Shown here: piece by piece, positions 13,101 through 23,367 of the stretch
Layout: every line of letters starts with the position of its first letter
Numbering within the stretch: the first letter of the stretch is position 1
NCBI GenBank assembly: GCA_038049695.1
Contig: CP142460.1
Span: forward strand, 25,452,001-25,516,000
Reading direction: 5' to 3'
Source: Cinnamomum chago
Lineage: Eukaryota; Streptophyta; Magnoliopsida; Laurales; Lauraceae
DNA length: 64,000 nt
Made by a program: the position numbers and the translations under genes
Notes under the pieces: model-generated
What the model was told of the DNA's origin: nothing
The model's input: the letters and a program-made list of their open reading frames with translations, nothing else
Database searches by the model: none

Positions 13101-16100
13101 AACCTAATTCTAATTTCATTTCTCTGAGAAGATAGTATTCTTATTATCTCTGATAGATTAGGGTGTGATTTAATCATGCTCTGTTTCTGGGGAGCACACA
13201 GCTCAGTAACCATCTTGCTTTTAAGAAAAAGGAGGAAAAGTGTGTAATTTTAAGAACCTGAAAGTTGAAAACAATTAAGCTTGTAATGGAGTTAGTGTGA
13301 TTTGTCCTATTTAATTTAATATAATGTATATGTACATATTCATGAGTATGCTTGTAATGGACTTAGTGTGATTTGTTCTATTTAATTTAATATAATTTAT
13401 ATGTTATGTAATAATTTGTTTAATGAATTATGAAAGGTTTACTAGTTAATATGTATTGTATTATGGAAATTTAGTTTTTTTTTTCTTGGCATTTTTGGCA
13501 TTATCAGTATATAATCATAGAGTATTTGTCTGGATGCATTTTATTTTTTCCATCCAATCATAATGTTTGGTGTGATGCCTCAACAGTATTTTCAATCAAT
13601 GTAGGTGGATGATCATGGCTGTGTCAATCTTAGTGGCCTTCTAAAAGTCACTGGGGGTTACGGAAAACTTGGTAAGTTCCTCCTATACTTTTCTTTATTT
13701 TATGCTGCAATATTCACATTCCATCTCTTAGGATTTGAAGAATCTGAGCTGCAGGTGTTCCAAATTCTAGTATTTGAAGAGTTCCAAAGGTCAGAAAAGC
13801 GATTATTTCATTGGAGGGGAGTTTAGTCTATGGATTCTCCCCATTAAATATTGATATTTTTGACAACTTAGGAGAGGATCTCGAATTCCCAAAAGTCTAT
13901 AAAGAGCAGCTGGCAGCTGAAATCCTCCACAATAAAAAAAGGCCATTTAGTGTTATCTATTTATTAGTAAAGTTATTTAACATTGCTTGGAGATTTGAAT
14001 ATAAACACTACATCATACTTTGAGTGATAATTGAAATTACCCAAGACTAAGATACCATACTTAGAAGTATTTTGTATATTTGTTTTGTCCCTCATATGAT
14101 ATTATTTGCCATTTGGATCATAAAGAATTTTCATGGAGTAAATATGAGTTAAATATATGCTAGAAATGTTTTTATTTGTTCATGGTAGTCAATTTTAGTA
14201 CTTTGTGTTAGTAATTGTCAAGGCTATTTTCTAAGTGTGCCCCCCTCCATAGTGTATCTGTCAGTTCATTTTGATGGAAAACTGTTCTTCAAGAAAGAGT
14301 TTCAAGTCGTTCAAAGGGAACTGAGAATTGCATCTATGGTGAGTAAATGCTTTGTTCTTGTTTCTCTTACATCGTTGTTTCCTGAAAGTATTATCTTGAT
14401 TTCTTCTCAAAATTTTACCAGCCATACCTTACTGAAACCTGTTTTATTCCAGATACCTGGCTATTGTGTTGCAGGTTCACAACTTGAAAATATCATCTTT
14501 GAAGTTACTGATTCTGAGGGAGTAATTGATGAAGGAATACATGATGAACCCATACAGGGTCACTTTCATACACTTTTGATGTCATCAGAATCATCAGCAA
14601 TTGATAACACTATTCGGTACACTTTCCATCATGGGAGGTGCACTGTACCTGTTATTCCTGTTCCTAGGGAAGAAGGGACTTTCCACTTTGTGGCTTCTCA
14701 TTCTCATCGTTCTGAGCTCCACATTGGTGTTGAGGTTGTGAACTTTTCAGAATATGTATATTTGCAATCACAAACCACTGATTGCTGACTGGGAAATCTT
14801 GTTGACTAGGTTTCTATTATTCGAGCTCCCAAACTGGAGTTGGTCACTGTAACTCAGCCATATCCTGATGTTGCCCTTTGCAATTCTTCAAATGACAACA
14901 TCTTCCTCCTCCCAGATGCATCTGTCCATGATCCTAGTCGCATGCAAACCTTTGTGGAGTCAGTTGTTGATGACCAGAAGGTAAATTGGTAGATTTGATC
15001 GTATGTAAATACTATTTTACTAATAGTTACGTGTACTTGAACTCGGGTGGACTATTTTCCTGCATTGAATTTATCAACCATTTTCTAATTTTTTTTTCAT
15101 GAACCCAATATGTCCTTGTATTTCATTAAAATTGAAATTTCAAGCAGTTATTGTCATTGCCACTTGTGCGGCATATTCATTGGCCTTAATTGGGATGGTG
15201 CCTTATTCGATGGAAGCATCTGAAACAGAGGCATTTTGGCTTTAAAGTTTCACCAACTAATATTGCAGCGTAGGTGAATTGAATTATTTACTTTAGAAAA
15301 ACTGTCTTGGATTGTAACCAATACTTAGGAGTTTTTTGGGATAGCTCCAATGCTCTAATATTGGTTACTGATCTTAATTTATTTGTTGTTGTGGCAACTA
15401 CGATTTTCTGTTCATGCTCATAACAGAAACTAGAGAATACTCTTGCTGAAGCTGCATTGCAGATAGGAAGGCATGAGAAACAACTTAAAGTGCTTGAAGA
15501 TCAAATGACAGAAATTTATCAAGAAATATATAATTTGCAAGGTCATTAAACTGTTTACAAGATCTCTTAACTGTCTTCATTTCTCACTCTGATGATAATA
15601 TATTATACTGCTAGAGAAAATTACATTTGTACTCCCAAATTTTGATACACTTGCATAGATATTTCTTCATGAAAACAGATGTGTTTAATAGAATCTCAAT
15701 AATTAATTCCATGTGTATGGATGGTGTATTTCTGTGTTCATGGATAGTGTGTCTTTGTTCTATAAAAGACCACTATATAACTCTTGCTTTGATGTAAATA
15801 TTTACTTTTCAGATGTGTGAGTTTATTTGTTTTCCGCTTCGCCCTCATGTAATCTTGTTTCAGCATATTTTTTTATGCCAACTTTTCTTGTAACCATTCT
15901 TTCCTTTTAATGAAATCACAAGTTCACAATACAAGGGAGAAAAAAGGTGGCCCTAATGAATCTGCACTCTGTTGTCTATTTTAGTTTGTTTGGAAGAAGT
16001 ATTGGGTCAGAAGGTCCCGTATTTCAGGATCCATATTGTTCATCCCTTCGGTTCTGTGGTAATCCTTTAATGGAGCTAAGCAAGGATCAAAAAAGCAGTT

Positions 16101-19100
16101 GCAGAGGGGTGTATTGGTTGGACCCCAAAATGATACATATCAATTATCGGTGTGAATTTAAATTAGGTTAAAAAGTCCGATAAAATTTCCAACAAAATTA
16201 GAATATAGGGAATGTTAGATTTTAATGTTTGTTTTATTAAAATAAACTAAAATAAATGGAAGTGTTGGACCCTTCAGTATTATATAGGTCTTGTATCACT
16301 TATTGTTTTAAATAAAAGTATGATGTATTTATTTACCTATATTTATGTTGCTCAATTGTATTAAGCCCTAATAAAATGTAATAGTAAAAGATCATTATTT
16401 AATACTTACTATGTACATAGCATGTGGTATCATGACATCATCAATCATGTAGTATGTACTAATTTACTAGTACTTAGGTACAACTTGTTACTTATTTGAT
16501 ACTTACCATTAGCTACTTACTAGTGAATAATTACATTCAGATCCAAGGGATTGATAAATCGATGCGGATAGTAATAATTCATGTGAAGCTTCCATGATAG
16601 GGCAGGCAATGGCTTACGTGGAGGCATATGACCGAGCACATGGGGTCCAACCCATGTGTAATTGTTCAGATTGAATATGTTTTCAACACAAGGAAATGCT
16701 GGAAAACCAAGTGCTGTCCTTTAGACTGGTCCTTTCTTATATTAACTTTGTAGCTTATTACAGTAAGGTATGCCCTTGATTGGGGTGATGACCTGGTCAA
16801 ATCGTATCCTAACTAATCAACATAAATTATGTGAGTCAACATAATTTGGTTACGCACTTATCAATGTGTCAGCAAGATTTGGTGAACCCTAGCGAAGGAA
16901 GCAGCGTAGCCATAGATCTCAGAGCATGTAGATGATAGAGATATTCAGCCTTTGTGGAAGATTTGGAAACACGATCTTGCTTATTGCATTCCAAGAGATT
17001 AAAGAACTACCCAAAAGGACACCAACCTATCGTGGAACGCCTAATGTCTGGACACCCAGGCTAAGCCGTATCATAATAAGCAGTAAGATGTAGTCGAAAG
17101 TATGAGGAAAGAAGATGCTCCATTCTTTTGTACCAAGAAGATAATGGATAATCGTTTTGACTGCATTGAAATGAAGATGTGTGGGTTGTGTTATGAGCGA
17201 ACTAACAAGGTTGACTGCATAAGATATATTGCAACGAGTAATCGTCAAGCAAAGTAGACTTCTTGGTGAATAATCCTTTCAGCTGAAATCATGGGTCAAA
17301 ATAGCGCCCGCATTATCGGCCGTAGCGGTCGAGGCCGCTACGCTATTTTGAAAATAGTAGCGCTACAGTCTAAAACCTAATAGAGCCAAGTAATTTTAAT
17401 TTTAAACACTGTTTTTCCTATTTCTTCTCCTCATTAGTCTTTCCTAAAGTCATCTCTACCCTTATATAGTTTCAAATCACTAAAGAAATACAATATTGTT
17501 TGCTATACAAGATTCAAAAAAATTTGACCATTTAAACAATTCACACCGCTACGTATCACCGCAACCGCTATGTATCACCCGCTACGTAGCGTTTTGGTCA
17601 CTGATCGCTACGCCTTCGGCAACCGCTATTTTGATCCTTGGCTGAAACGAAATAGACCCTAAAACATTTCGGTCTAAATTCATCCCATTTTGGCGGAAAA
17701 TTGGAATTTCATCCGAAATGAAACATTTCAACTGGTATGCCCGAAACTGACGAAATCTCCGTTCTTTTTTCTTTTTTCTTTTTTTGAGTTTTTTGTATAT
17801 ACCTCACTGAGGTTTCTAGGATTTGTAAATAGGCCCTTGTTGTTTTAGTATTTGTATATACCCCTCGCCTTTTCATTTTAATGCCTTCCATGTCCCAAAA
17901 TCAGTACCTTACAACCATTTTTTAGAGTAAAATGACATCTTTGCCCATCTCTTCATCCATATATGCATAAATTCAAAAGCTTGATTTTATTTTTCTTTAA
18001 AGCTTTAACATTGTCAGTTATTATGAAACATTTAGTGGGAGTGAGCAATTGTACATAAATCCATTTTTATCAATGTGGGGCCCATTTAATTAAATCCAAA
18101 TCGATCATGACCTATATTTATAATTGGTTATAATTGACCCCAACCATGCATGACCCATTGTTGGTTGATGAAATTTTCGAAAAACATGATTAGGCTTCAT
18201 GTGCATGAGAGAGTTATTGAAAGAGAAACCATTGGGATAAAATAATATTACTTTTTGTAAATAATGACAGTCATTTTTGTTTAATGGATGTAAGGGTAAA
18301 GTTGTCATTTTAATAAATATTCAACACGAACCTCTTGGTGGTTGCCCGTTCTCTTTTTGAGTATTGATTTTGGGTATATCGAAGGTATTAAAATGAAAAG
18401 GCGGACGCAGTGGCGGGGCGGGGCGGAGGGTATATACTAATTTTGAAACCACAAGGGCCTATTTACAAATTCTATAATCTTAAGGGGGGTATATACAAAA
18501 AAACTCTTTTTTAGGGATTTTTTTAAAAAAAAAATAGAGGGGGAGCTTTTTGAAAATTCAAGAATTTTATACCCTATTCGTGCCTTTCTCCAAAAGTGCT
18601 GCAACAACAAGAATCACTCCTAATTTCTTTTAAAAAGTTGTATTTTTTTTCAGAAAAATTAATGTATAGATTATGGTTCAGAATCTTAGATCCTAGGTGA
18701 AAAAATTAGAAAAAGAAAAAAAGGAGCAGGAGAAGAACCTGAAATCGCTTCCAGGGGTTGCCGTTGCGGAACACATGCAAGCAACCGCCTCCCTCCTCCT
18801 CTTTTTCCTTCCCCTCTCCCTCTTCCATTTCTTGTTTTCTCTCTCTTCTGAGAAGACGAAAATATCACGTGATGTACTCTAGAAGGCTATAGAGTCCAAC
18901 TCCAGTTTCGAAAGTTTATTTTATATTCAAGTGGCAGAGATTGTGGTCCTACAATGGGGTTTAGATCATGGTCCTCAGAGTGGGGCCCACCGTTAAAGGG
19001 CTAAACCAAAAACAAAAGTCTTGACCATTTCAATCTTATAGGAAGTTGACCTTATACATTTATATATTATTTTAAGTTTAAGTATTTATATGATATTTTA

Positions 19101-22100
19101 TAGATTTTTTTTTTCTGAAAAAAGTTGGTCTGAAAAGTTTTGCTGAAAATTCTAGAACTCCAAATTACTATATTTTGGAGGCCGGATGCAAACGAAATTG
19201 ACTACTATGATCCAAATACCAGACAGGTGTTGGATGACTTACCTGACTGACCGAGAGCAGATTACACAAATTGGATCATTTGCTACATATACTGACCCAT
19301 TTCAAGGGTTATAATATCGGAAGGCTGTGGACGCACCACTTTGGCAATATTGGAAGATCTTGCTTCTGTGGTTGCATGATATCTTTAGTGTCATGATTGT
19401 GATCGCTTGCAACATTCGAAGATGGCATGCCCCACCTTATTGCAATAGTTACAAAATTTCTTCTTGAACTGAGTTGCTATATGTCTATATTCTTTGCACT
19501 ATAATAGAGTTTTACCGAGATCACGACCCTTAGTTTGGCAGCATAGGCATATCATGAGCATTATATGATATTCCTTTTTCTTCTAAAGAAGCTTGGGTGA
19601 TGCAATGCTGCTTTTCCTGAAGCAACTCTCCAGAACAATCATCTAAGGATGGAGCAAGAACACAGCTCATCAAATTGAGTTGAATTTGTTCAAATTCATT
19701 TCAGAATTTCATACGAAACTGATCCCAGTGACTTGCATTTTTGAAATCTTTGTAGGGCAGGTAATACCTTCAATCAGCACTTTGGTAAACACTAGTTCCA
19801 TATTTTGGTCCAGTGATTTATAATCTTTCTTTTTACAAAATAATACAGAAACGAGAGGCTTTTGGCTTCAAAGTCATTGTAAATTCACCCGATTCATCTC
19901 CCAATACACTTGTGAACACAGAGAAATTGAAAAAAGCAAAGCAGTTTCAATAGATACGATCGATTTATCAGCTGATTTGTATATTTTGATCCATGGAACA
20001 GAGAATTTGTCCCTGTATCAATCATCTGCCTGGTGGGTTTTGTAGTTGGGTATGGCTGTTGACTGTTTTCATTAAAATTGTCCATTTGCAAACCAATTGT
20101 TAAATGGATGCAATTGCCCATTTTAGGCCTTTGGTGCATAAACTATTTATGGTGGTTGTCACTAGATGAACAATCTAGATTCATGAAGTCGGGAGAATTC
20201 TTTGCCGCATTCTTCAGAGTTAGCCTAGAAGTTTTTTGCTAACCAATGTGTTGGAAATTGATTTTATGCAATGGTAAAAGTCTCGGTGCCATGCGTGATA
20301 ATGCTGGTTCGAGACCTGCAAGCAGCCACTCTGTGCAAATTTACCAAAGGTTAGGTCTGTCTCCATTCTAGACCTTCCCAGGACCCTGCTTCGGCGGGAC
20401 CCGCACTGGGTAATGACCTCTTTTTTATGCATTGGAAATTATTCAACGAAACTTGCACTTGAAAAGTTCCTCCTTATTTCACCTCCTAATTCTGTCTGAT
20501 GCCTAATTGGCTCAGTCGGAATTTGTCGTTTCTAGCTGTTATGAACCTTAAATGGTAATTGTTGGTACTCATTTCCTTTCAGTCAAGACATCTTTCAATC
20601 AAATCAGGGTCCATCAATGGGTGCAACTAGTCATTTGAATGGTGCTTTTAAAATGGCACACCCTTTCACAACATGTGCAACCTCCCCAAACAGCCACCAG
20701 TCACACCCTTTTGAAGCCATTTTCCTTGACATACAATAAGGGGCCTCCACCCTATATGACACAAAACACAATCCCTTTAAAGCCTTTTTCAAGTCATTCT
20801 AAGCTCATTTTGCCTTATGTTGCGGCTGCACAAGCCATGGTGTTCAGGGTTGCTTCAGTCCTGCAAACCACAGCCCTTTCACAACATGTGCACCATCTCC
20901 GAACAGACACCAGTCACATCCTTATGAAGCTCTTTTCCTTGACATCATACAATAAGGAGCCTCCACCCATTCCGTGACACAAAACAAAATCCCTTTAGAG
21001 CGCTTTTCAATCATTCTATGCTCATTTTGCCAGATGTTCTCGCTGCACAAGTTGTGGTGTTCAGGGTGGCTTCGGTCCTGCAAACCGCAGTCCAAAATAC
21101 AGAGTTCTAGACCAAAGTATTGGATACAATATGACATGATACGTTGCCCATTTTGAAGTATCTGTGCATCATAGCTTTCAGCGACTTACGTGATCCATCT
21201 CAAGTTCTCAACAGTCTGTTTCCAGCATAATGCTATATTAAAATATTTTTCTTTTTCTTATAGACATCCAGTTATGCAATTAACTTTCCAATCCATTTGG
21301 TAAGCTGAGTCAAACTGAACTTGGAACTTTGATGAACACCCCAGCCTCAATGGATCCTGAATCACCGACTCTATTGGACTACCTAACGAATGCAAAAGAA
21401 GAAATAGTAAAAAGGATTGAGGGGAAGGGTGATAATGCTGCTGCTGTTTTCTGCAATCTGTCAAAGGGTATCCAGCTTCCAGCGTCACAGAAACACATCA
21501 TCAATGATATGCTGGGCCTTGTTGCTCTTCTTGGATCAGTCAATAACAGTAGGCTTAGCAGGTAATTCATTCTGCTATTTTACTTTCATAAATGTACCTG
21601 CTTTCCACGAAGTGATGTGATCTGCTCTTGCATCTGATTTTTCAAATTCTGTTCATATTTGTGCAGAATATTTGCAGAGTATTTGGGGGAAGATTATATG
21701 CTTGCAGTAGTCACCAAGTCCTATGAAACTGCAAGGGTTTTGGAAAGTTATAGTGAAAATGGAGAAGTCAATCGCAACCTTGCTTTTCATGAAGCAGCGG
21801 TTACTCTGGGGAAAACAATTAATGGCCGGTTCCTTGTAATATGTCTTGAGGAGATAAGGTAGCATGGGAGGCATCTTGCATACTAAGCTACTACTACCAG
21901 AAAAGATCTTTCTTCCTTATCATGAGTGTTAAACTAGCATCTAGGGTAAATTTGGATGTCTTGTATGTATGGCGGGGCTCTTTTCCTCCCGGAGGCCTGA
22001 TTGCTTGACATTTGTTTGGCATCTTTTTTTAGGCAGGAAATGGAAGAAATGAGAAACTCATCTTAAGAACTTTTCTGATGACGAGTCAGAGTTCACAATG

Positions 22101-23367
22101 AGACCAAGTTAATATGTTTTTGTTATGACTCAAACAAGTTTGTGACTCAGCTGAATCAGCTCAGATTTGATGGTGAGCAAATCACTCAAGTTATCACCAC
22201 CACCACAATGCTGAGCTGAATCAAATTATCAGGCAGTCCCTATACCGCTATACCAATTGTAGGTTGTACATCCAAATTCATAGTTGTAGAGCCCTCATGT
22301 ACACAAGGTTTTGGATTGCCTGACTTGTCATTCTTAGTTGCTGCTTGTAGTTTTCTTAATCAATTAGTTTGCACAGTACATACCCAGTATTGTTGCTGAT
22401 AACTATTTTTTAATGTTAGGCCTTACAGTGGATGGACTGAAGGCAATGATCCCCAGAAGAAACTGTCCCTGCCAGATCCACTCTTGCCGTCTGGCAAGGT
22501 CCCTCCCGGATTCTTGGGTTATGCTGTAAATATGATCAATATAGACCTCTGCCATTTGCATATAAAGACCTCTACGGGCCATGGCCTGCGGGAGACCTTA
22601 TTTTATCTTCTTTTTGGTGAACTACAAGTTTACAAAACCAGGGAAGACATGCAACGAGCTAATGTCTGTATAAAATCTGGGGCTGTCTCTTTGGATGGTG
22701 GAATTATGAAAGGGAATGGAGTTATTGCCCTTGGGGAATGGTAAGTGCATGGGATGGTGATTATTATGTTTCGTAATTTCATGCTATTATATTTCGTTTT
22801 GCTTTGAATATGTCTATATTTTTCATGCATCTATTCATCTTTTATATTACTCAAACCTTGGGCTTAACTTTTGAGTCATGTGTTAGCAAATAAGATGTGA
22901 ACTGATGAGGCCTATATCTTAGTTAAGGTACAGTCTTAAATGGTTTGGTGCATGGCTCAAGTCAACAAGATTGATGCCTCGAATCTTTCTTATGTATTCA
23001 TGTATTCAAATGTCATGGTGTTTAGTAATGATGTGATGAGGTTTCCATTTTTTTGATTTGTTGTATTTTACTTTGGTTTTCAATTCTGATCGGTGGCTAT
23101 CTTTGTATTTTGGATGGCATCTGTCCATTTTTCAGGGAACCAGAAGTAAGATTTCCAGTGGAGCCAGGAAAGTATCTGTCAAAGCATACCATTGATGTGA
23201 TGAAGAAGATTCAGGAGAAGAAAGCCAAGGCAGAGGCCTTAACTGAGGAATTAGCAAAGGAGTTCCAGGCCCATGCCCATGCCCTGGACAAATTTGGGAA
23301 GAGAAAAGAGGAGTTATGCAAGTACATGGCCTTGATAAAGGGCGTTGTCAATATAAAAAAGAAATAG
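4097..23367 (+). CDS. GMI1: GMI1/SMCHD1-like SMC flexible-hinge protein, C-terminal exons (5' part outside window)
   Basis: This is a spliced gene whose visible exons are 4097-4195, 13605-13671, 14253-14338, 14453-14734, 14810-14980, 15427-15541, about 21297-21561, 21667-21858, 22420-22740 and 23136-23367 (stop). GT-AG sites and phases agree at every junction except 15541/21.3 kb. The product contains an Ig-like stretch ([14 protein letters not shown]), a coiled coil ([19 protein letters not shown]) and a complete SMC hinge ([59 protein letters not shown]), then a charged helical tail. In Arabidopsis, GMI1 belongs to the SMCHD1-type GHKL-ATPase/hinge proteins linked to DNA repair; DMS3 is the short hinge-only relative. 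The Ig-like part upstream of the hinge favours GMI1 over DMS3. The N-terminal ATPase is not in this window, so intactness cannot be judged. About 19 kb of mostly transposon-filled introns separate the exons. Confidence 0.78.
4201..4640. repeat. CT microsatellite and inverted-repeat (MITE-like) element
   Basis: A (CT)n tract (4201-4219) is followed by an inverted repeat. The arm at 4291-4340 (GACATTTTGGAGGGGCCCGG, ATATCAAGTTTGG) is the reverse complement, with a few changes, of 4583-4628. The CCCTATGGTGAGGGATGAAT motif near 4540 recurs in the MITE at 58273-58459, so the two may be relatives. The ends and a target duplication were not determined. Confidence 0.6.
4891..5165 (-). repeat. 3' LTR of the Copia element (left end)
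   Basis: This 275-bp LTR matches 9982-10256 except for three bases. In the element's sense it starts TGTTAACAATAGC and ends in TGTCA. The purine tract lies just inside it at 5166-5175. Confidence 0.95.
5163..6278 (-). pseudogene. Copia pol, second part: RT active site and RNase H
   Basis: After the frameshift the frame continues with [13 protein letters not shown], the RT active-site motif [22 protein letters not shown] and the connection [17 protein letters not shown]. An in-frame TGA at about 5680 (CGA to TGA would explain it) separates this from RNase H ([42 protein letters not shown]). The reading frame ends at the stop TGA near 5160, inside the LTR boundary. Confidence 0.92.
6275..8434 (-). 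pseudogene. Copia pol, first part: protease, integrase, N-terminal RT
   Basis: The 719-codon frame holds the protease start near residue 58 as [14 protein letters not shown]; the catalytic D-S/T-G triad reads D-S-R, so the protease is probably inactive. The integrase zinc finger (HKRLGHPN ... CFSCKMGKS) and DDE core ([26 protein letters not shown]) follow, then the RT start ([32 protein letters not shown]). The frame ends at 6275 because the stretch before GLKQAPRAW has lost about four bases relative to the usual Copia sequence there. Confidence 0.92.
8456..9265 (-). pseudogene. Copia gag region (two zinc knuckles, one in-frame stop)
   Basis: Translation begins at 9265 with [20 protein letters not shown], the usual start of a Copia gag, and continues to the stop codon at 8927-8929 (TAG, where Q would fit). 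The same frame resumes with [20 protein letters not shown] and runs to a TAG at 8456. Near the C-terminus there are two CCHC knuckles, [14 protein letters not shown] and [14 protein letters not shown]. Gag packages element RNA into virus-like particles. The single stop would yield a truncated capsid protein. Confidence 0.9.
9982..10256 (-). repeat. 5' LTR of the Copia element (right end)
   Basis: This is the 275-bp partner of 4891-5165. The primer binding site occupies 9970-9981 immediately inside it. About 700 bases of untranslated leader separate the site from the gag start at 9265. Confidence 0.95.
10257..11330. other. GMI1 intron sequence without recognisable gene
   Basis: An AT-rich stretch (10290-10500) is followed by ordinary unique-looking sequence. 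The short open frames have no family resemblance. Around 11333 the motif GGGCCGTTTGGCATTGTTC resembles the first bases of many hAT-type elements, and may mark the left end of the repeat-rich block that follows; no matching right end was found. Confidence 0.4.
11540..12190. repeat. Degenerate tandem array of short transposon-like subrepeats
   Basis: About 650 bp consist of repeated variants of two phrases, GTGGG(T/C)CCACCTTT(T)GTGATTG and TTTAG(A/G)AATTACAA(A/C)GTGG, alternating at irregular spacings of roughly 40-60 bp. GTGACCATGTGACCCA-type phrases recur near 11669, 11920 and 12116. Such dense short repeats are typical of subterminal regions of DNA transposons, but no transposase or clear TIR pair is visible. 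Confidence 0.6.
12200..12944 (+). pseudogene. 5'-truncated LINE: C-terminal RNase H-like domain of ORF2
   Basis: The open frame ending at 12944 (stop TGA) encodes a plant LINE-type RNase H domain: [52 protein letters not shown] and ...[11 protein letters not shown], with D, E, D and D in the expected catalytic positions. Upstream, in other frames, come [11 protein letters not shown] and SWASL, the usual ORF2 linker before RNase H, so frameshifts exist near 12400-12470. Reverse transcriptase and endonuclease are absent, consistent with the 5' truncation common in LINEs. No poly(A) tail or target duplication was identified. A host RVT_3-type protein is less likely because of the ORF2 linker. 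Confidence 0.75.
13280..13405. repeat. Tandem duplication, 71-bp period
   Basis: CTTGTAATGGAGTTAGTGTG followed by ATTTGTCCTATTTAATTTAA starts at 13280 and is repeated at 13351 with two or three changes. It lies in the GMI1 intron 200 bp upstream of the exon at 13605. Confidence 0.8.
13605..15541 (+). CDS. GMI1: GMI1 exon cluster: Ig-like region to coiled coil
   Basis: Six exons (13605-13671, 14253-14338, 14453-14734, 14810-14980, 15427-15541 with the preceding one) join in frame: [100 protein letters not shown], then the coiled coil [20 protein letters not shown]. Phase at 13671/14253 is 1 and the other internal junctions are phase 0; the last exon ends in phase 1. Counting exactly, five exons are certain. 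The next coding sequence lies 5.7 kb downstream. Confidence 0.82.
15542..16870. other. GMI1 intron sequence, no gene seen
   Basis: Unique-looking, moderately AT-rich intron DNA. The 74-codon open frame near 15947 has no recognisable domain and no splice context. Confidence 0.4.
16870..17280 (-). pseudogene. Decayed Copia RT/RNase H fragment
   Basis: On the minus strand 17027-17248 encodes [20 protein letters not shown], the Copia RT-RNase H connection, and 16900-17020 encodes a mutated RNase H ([19 protein letters not shown]). Stops and shifts are frequent. The hAT-type MITE at 17290 lies directly beside it. Confidence 0.75.
17290..17640 (+). mobile_element. GTAGCGG-type hAT MITE, copy A (351 bp)
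   Basis: The ends are CATGGGTCAAAATAGCGC and, reversed, CAAGGATCAAAATAGCGG. The target duplication is GCTGAAAT (17282-17289) / GCTGAAAC (17641-17648), 8 bp with one change. Both subterminal regions are dense in GTAGCGG/CCGCTAC and GGCCG motifs, while the middle is AT-rich. It matches copy B at 26674 over its length. There is no coding capacity. Confidence 0.88.
17780..18510. mobile_element. Long-TIR MITE with GTATATACC arms
   Basis: The left arm 17780-17885 (GTTTTTTGTATATACC, ATTTGTAAATAGGCCCTTG, CCTTTTCATTTTAATGCC) is the reverse complement of 18380-18510 with modest divergence and a GC-rich insertion in the right arm. The loop is unrelated AT-rich DNA. Exact ends are blurred by flanking T and A runs, so no target duplication is claimed. 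Confidence 0.7.
19190..19830 (-). pseudogene. Decayed Copia gag fragment
   Basis: Reading the minus strand, 19640-19740 resembles Copia gag ([19 protein letters not shown]), 19590-19640 gives [16 protein letters not shown], and 19430-19480 gives the second knuckle with [15 protein letters not shown]. The pattern parallels the intact gag at 8456-9265 but with many substitutions, shifts and stops. Together with 16870-17280 it may be what is left of one old Copia element in the same orientation. Confidence 0.65.
20265..20436 (+). mobile_element. Plant tRNA-derived SINE
   Basis: The block has a box B-like motif GGTTCGAGACC (20306-20316) with a weak box A-like TGGTAAAAGTC about 35 bp upstream. 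It continues with a body common in plant SINEs (CCAAAGGTTAGG, CTAGACCTTCCCAGGACCC, CGGCGGGACC, GCACTGGGTA) and ends with a short T-rich tail (20430s). It is non-coding and sits in a GMI1 intron. No target duplication was confirmed. Confidence 0.65.
20661..21090. repeat. Tandem duplication, ~213-bp unit, two copies
   Basis: CCCTTTCACAACATGTGCA begins at 20661 and again at 20874. Each unit continues through CCTTGACAT...CAATAAGG, GACACAAAACA and GTGTTCAGGGT(T/G)GCTTC to GTCCTGCAAACC. Divergence is about 10 percent by eye. Open frames cross both copies but have stops in different places. Confidence 0.8.
21297..23367 (+). CDS. GMI1: GMI1 exon cluster: SMC hinge and C-terminus
   Basis: Exons about 21297-21561, 21667-21858, 22420-22740 and 23136-23367 join in frame (phase 2 at each junction). 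They encode [136 protein letters not shown], then a lysine-rich helical tail ending NIKKK. The glycine-rich strand and the [10 protein letters not shown] block are hallmarks of the SMC hinge used for dimerisation. The 5' boundary of the first exon is unclear: the reading frame is open only back to a TAA at about 21281, and the obvious acceptor at 21264 gives the wrong frame. A 3' UTR probably extends to about 23640. Confidence 0.85.
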
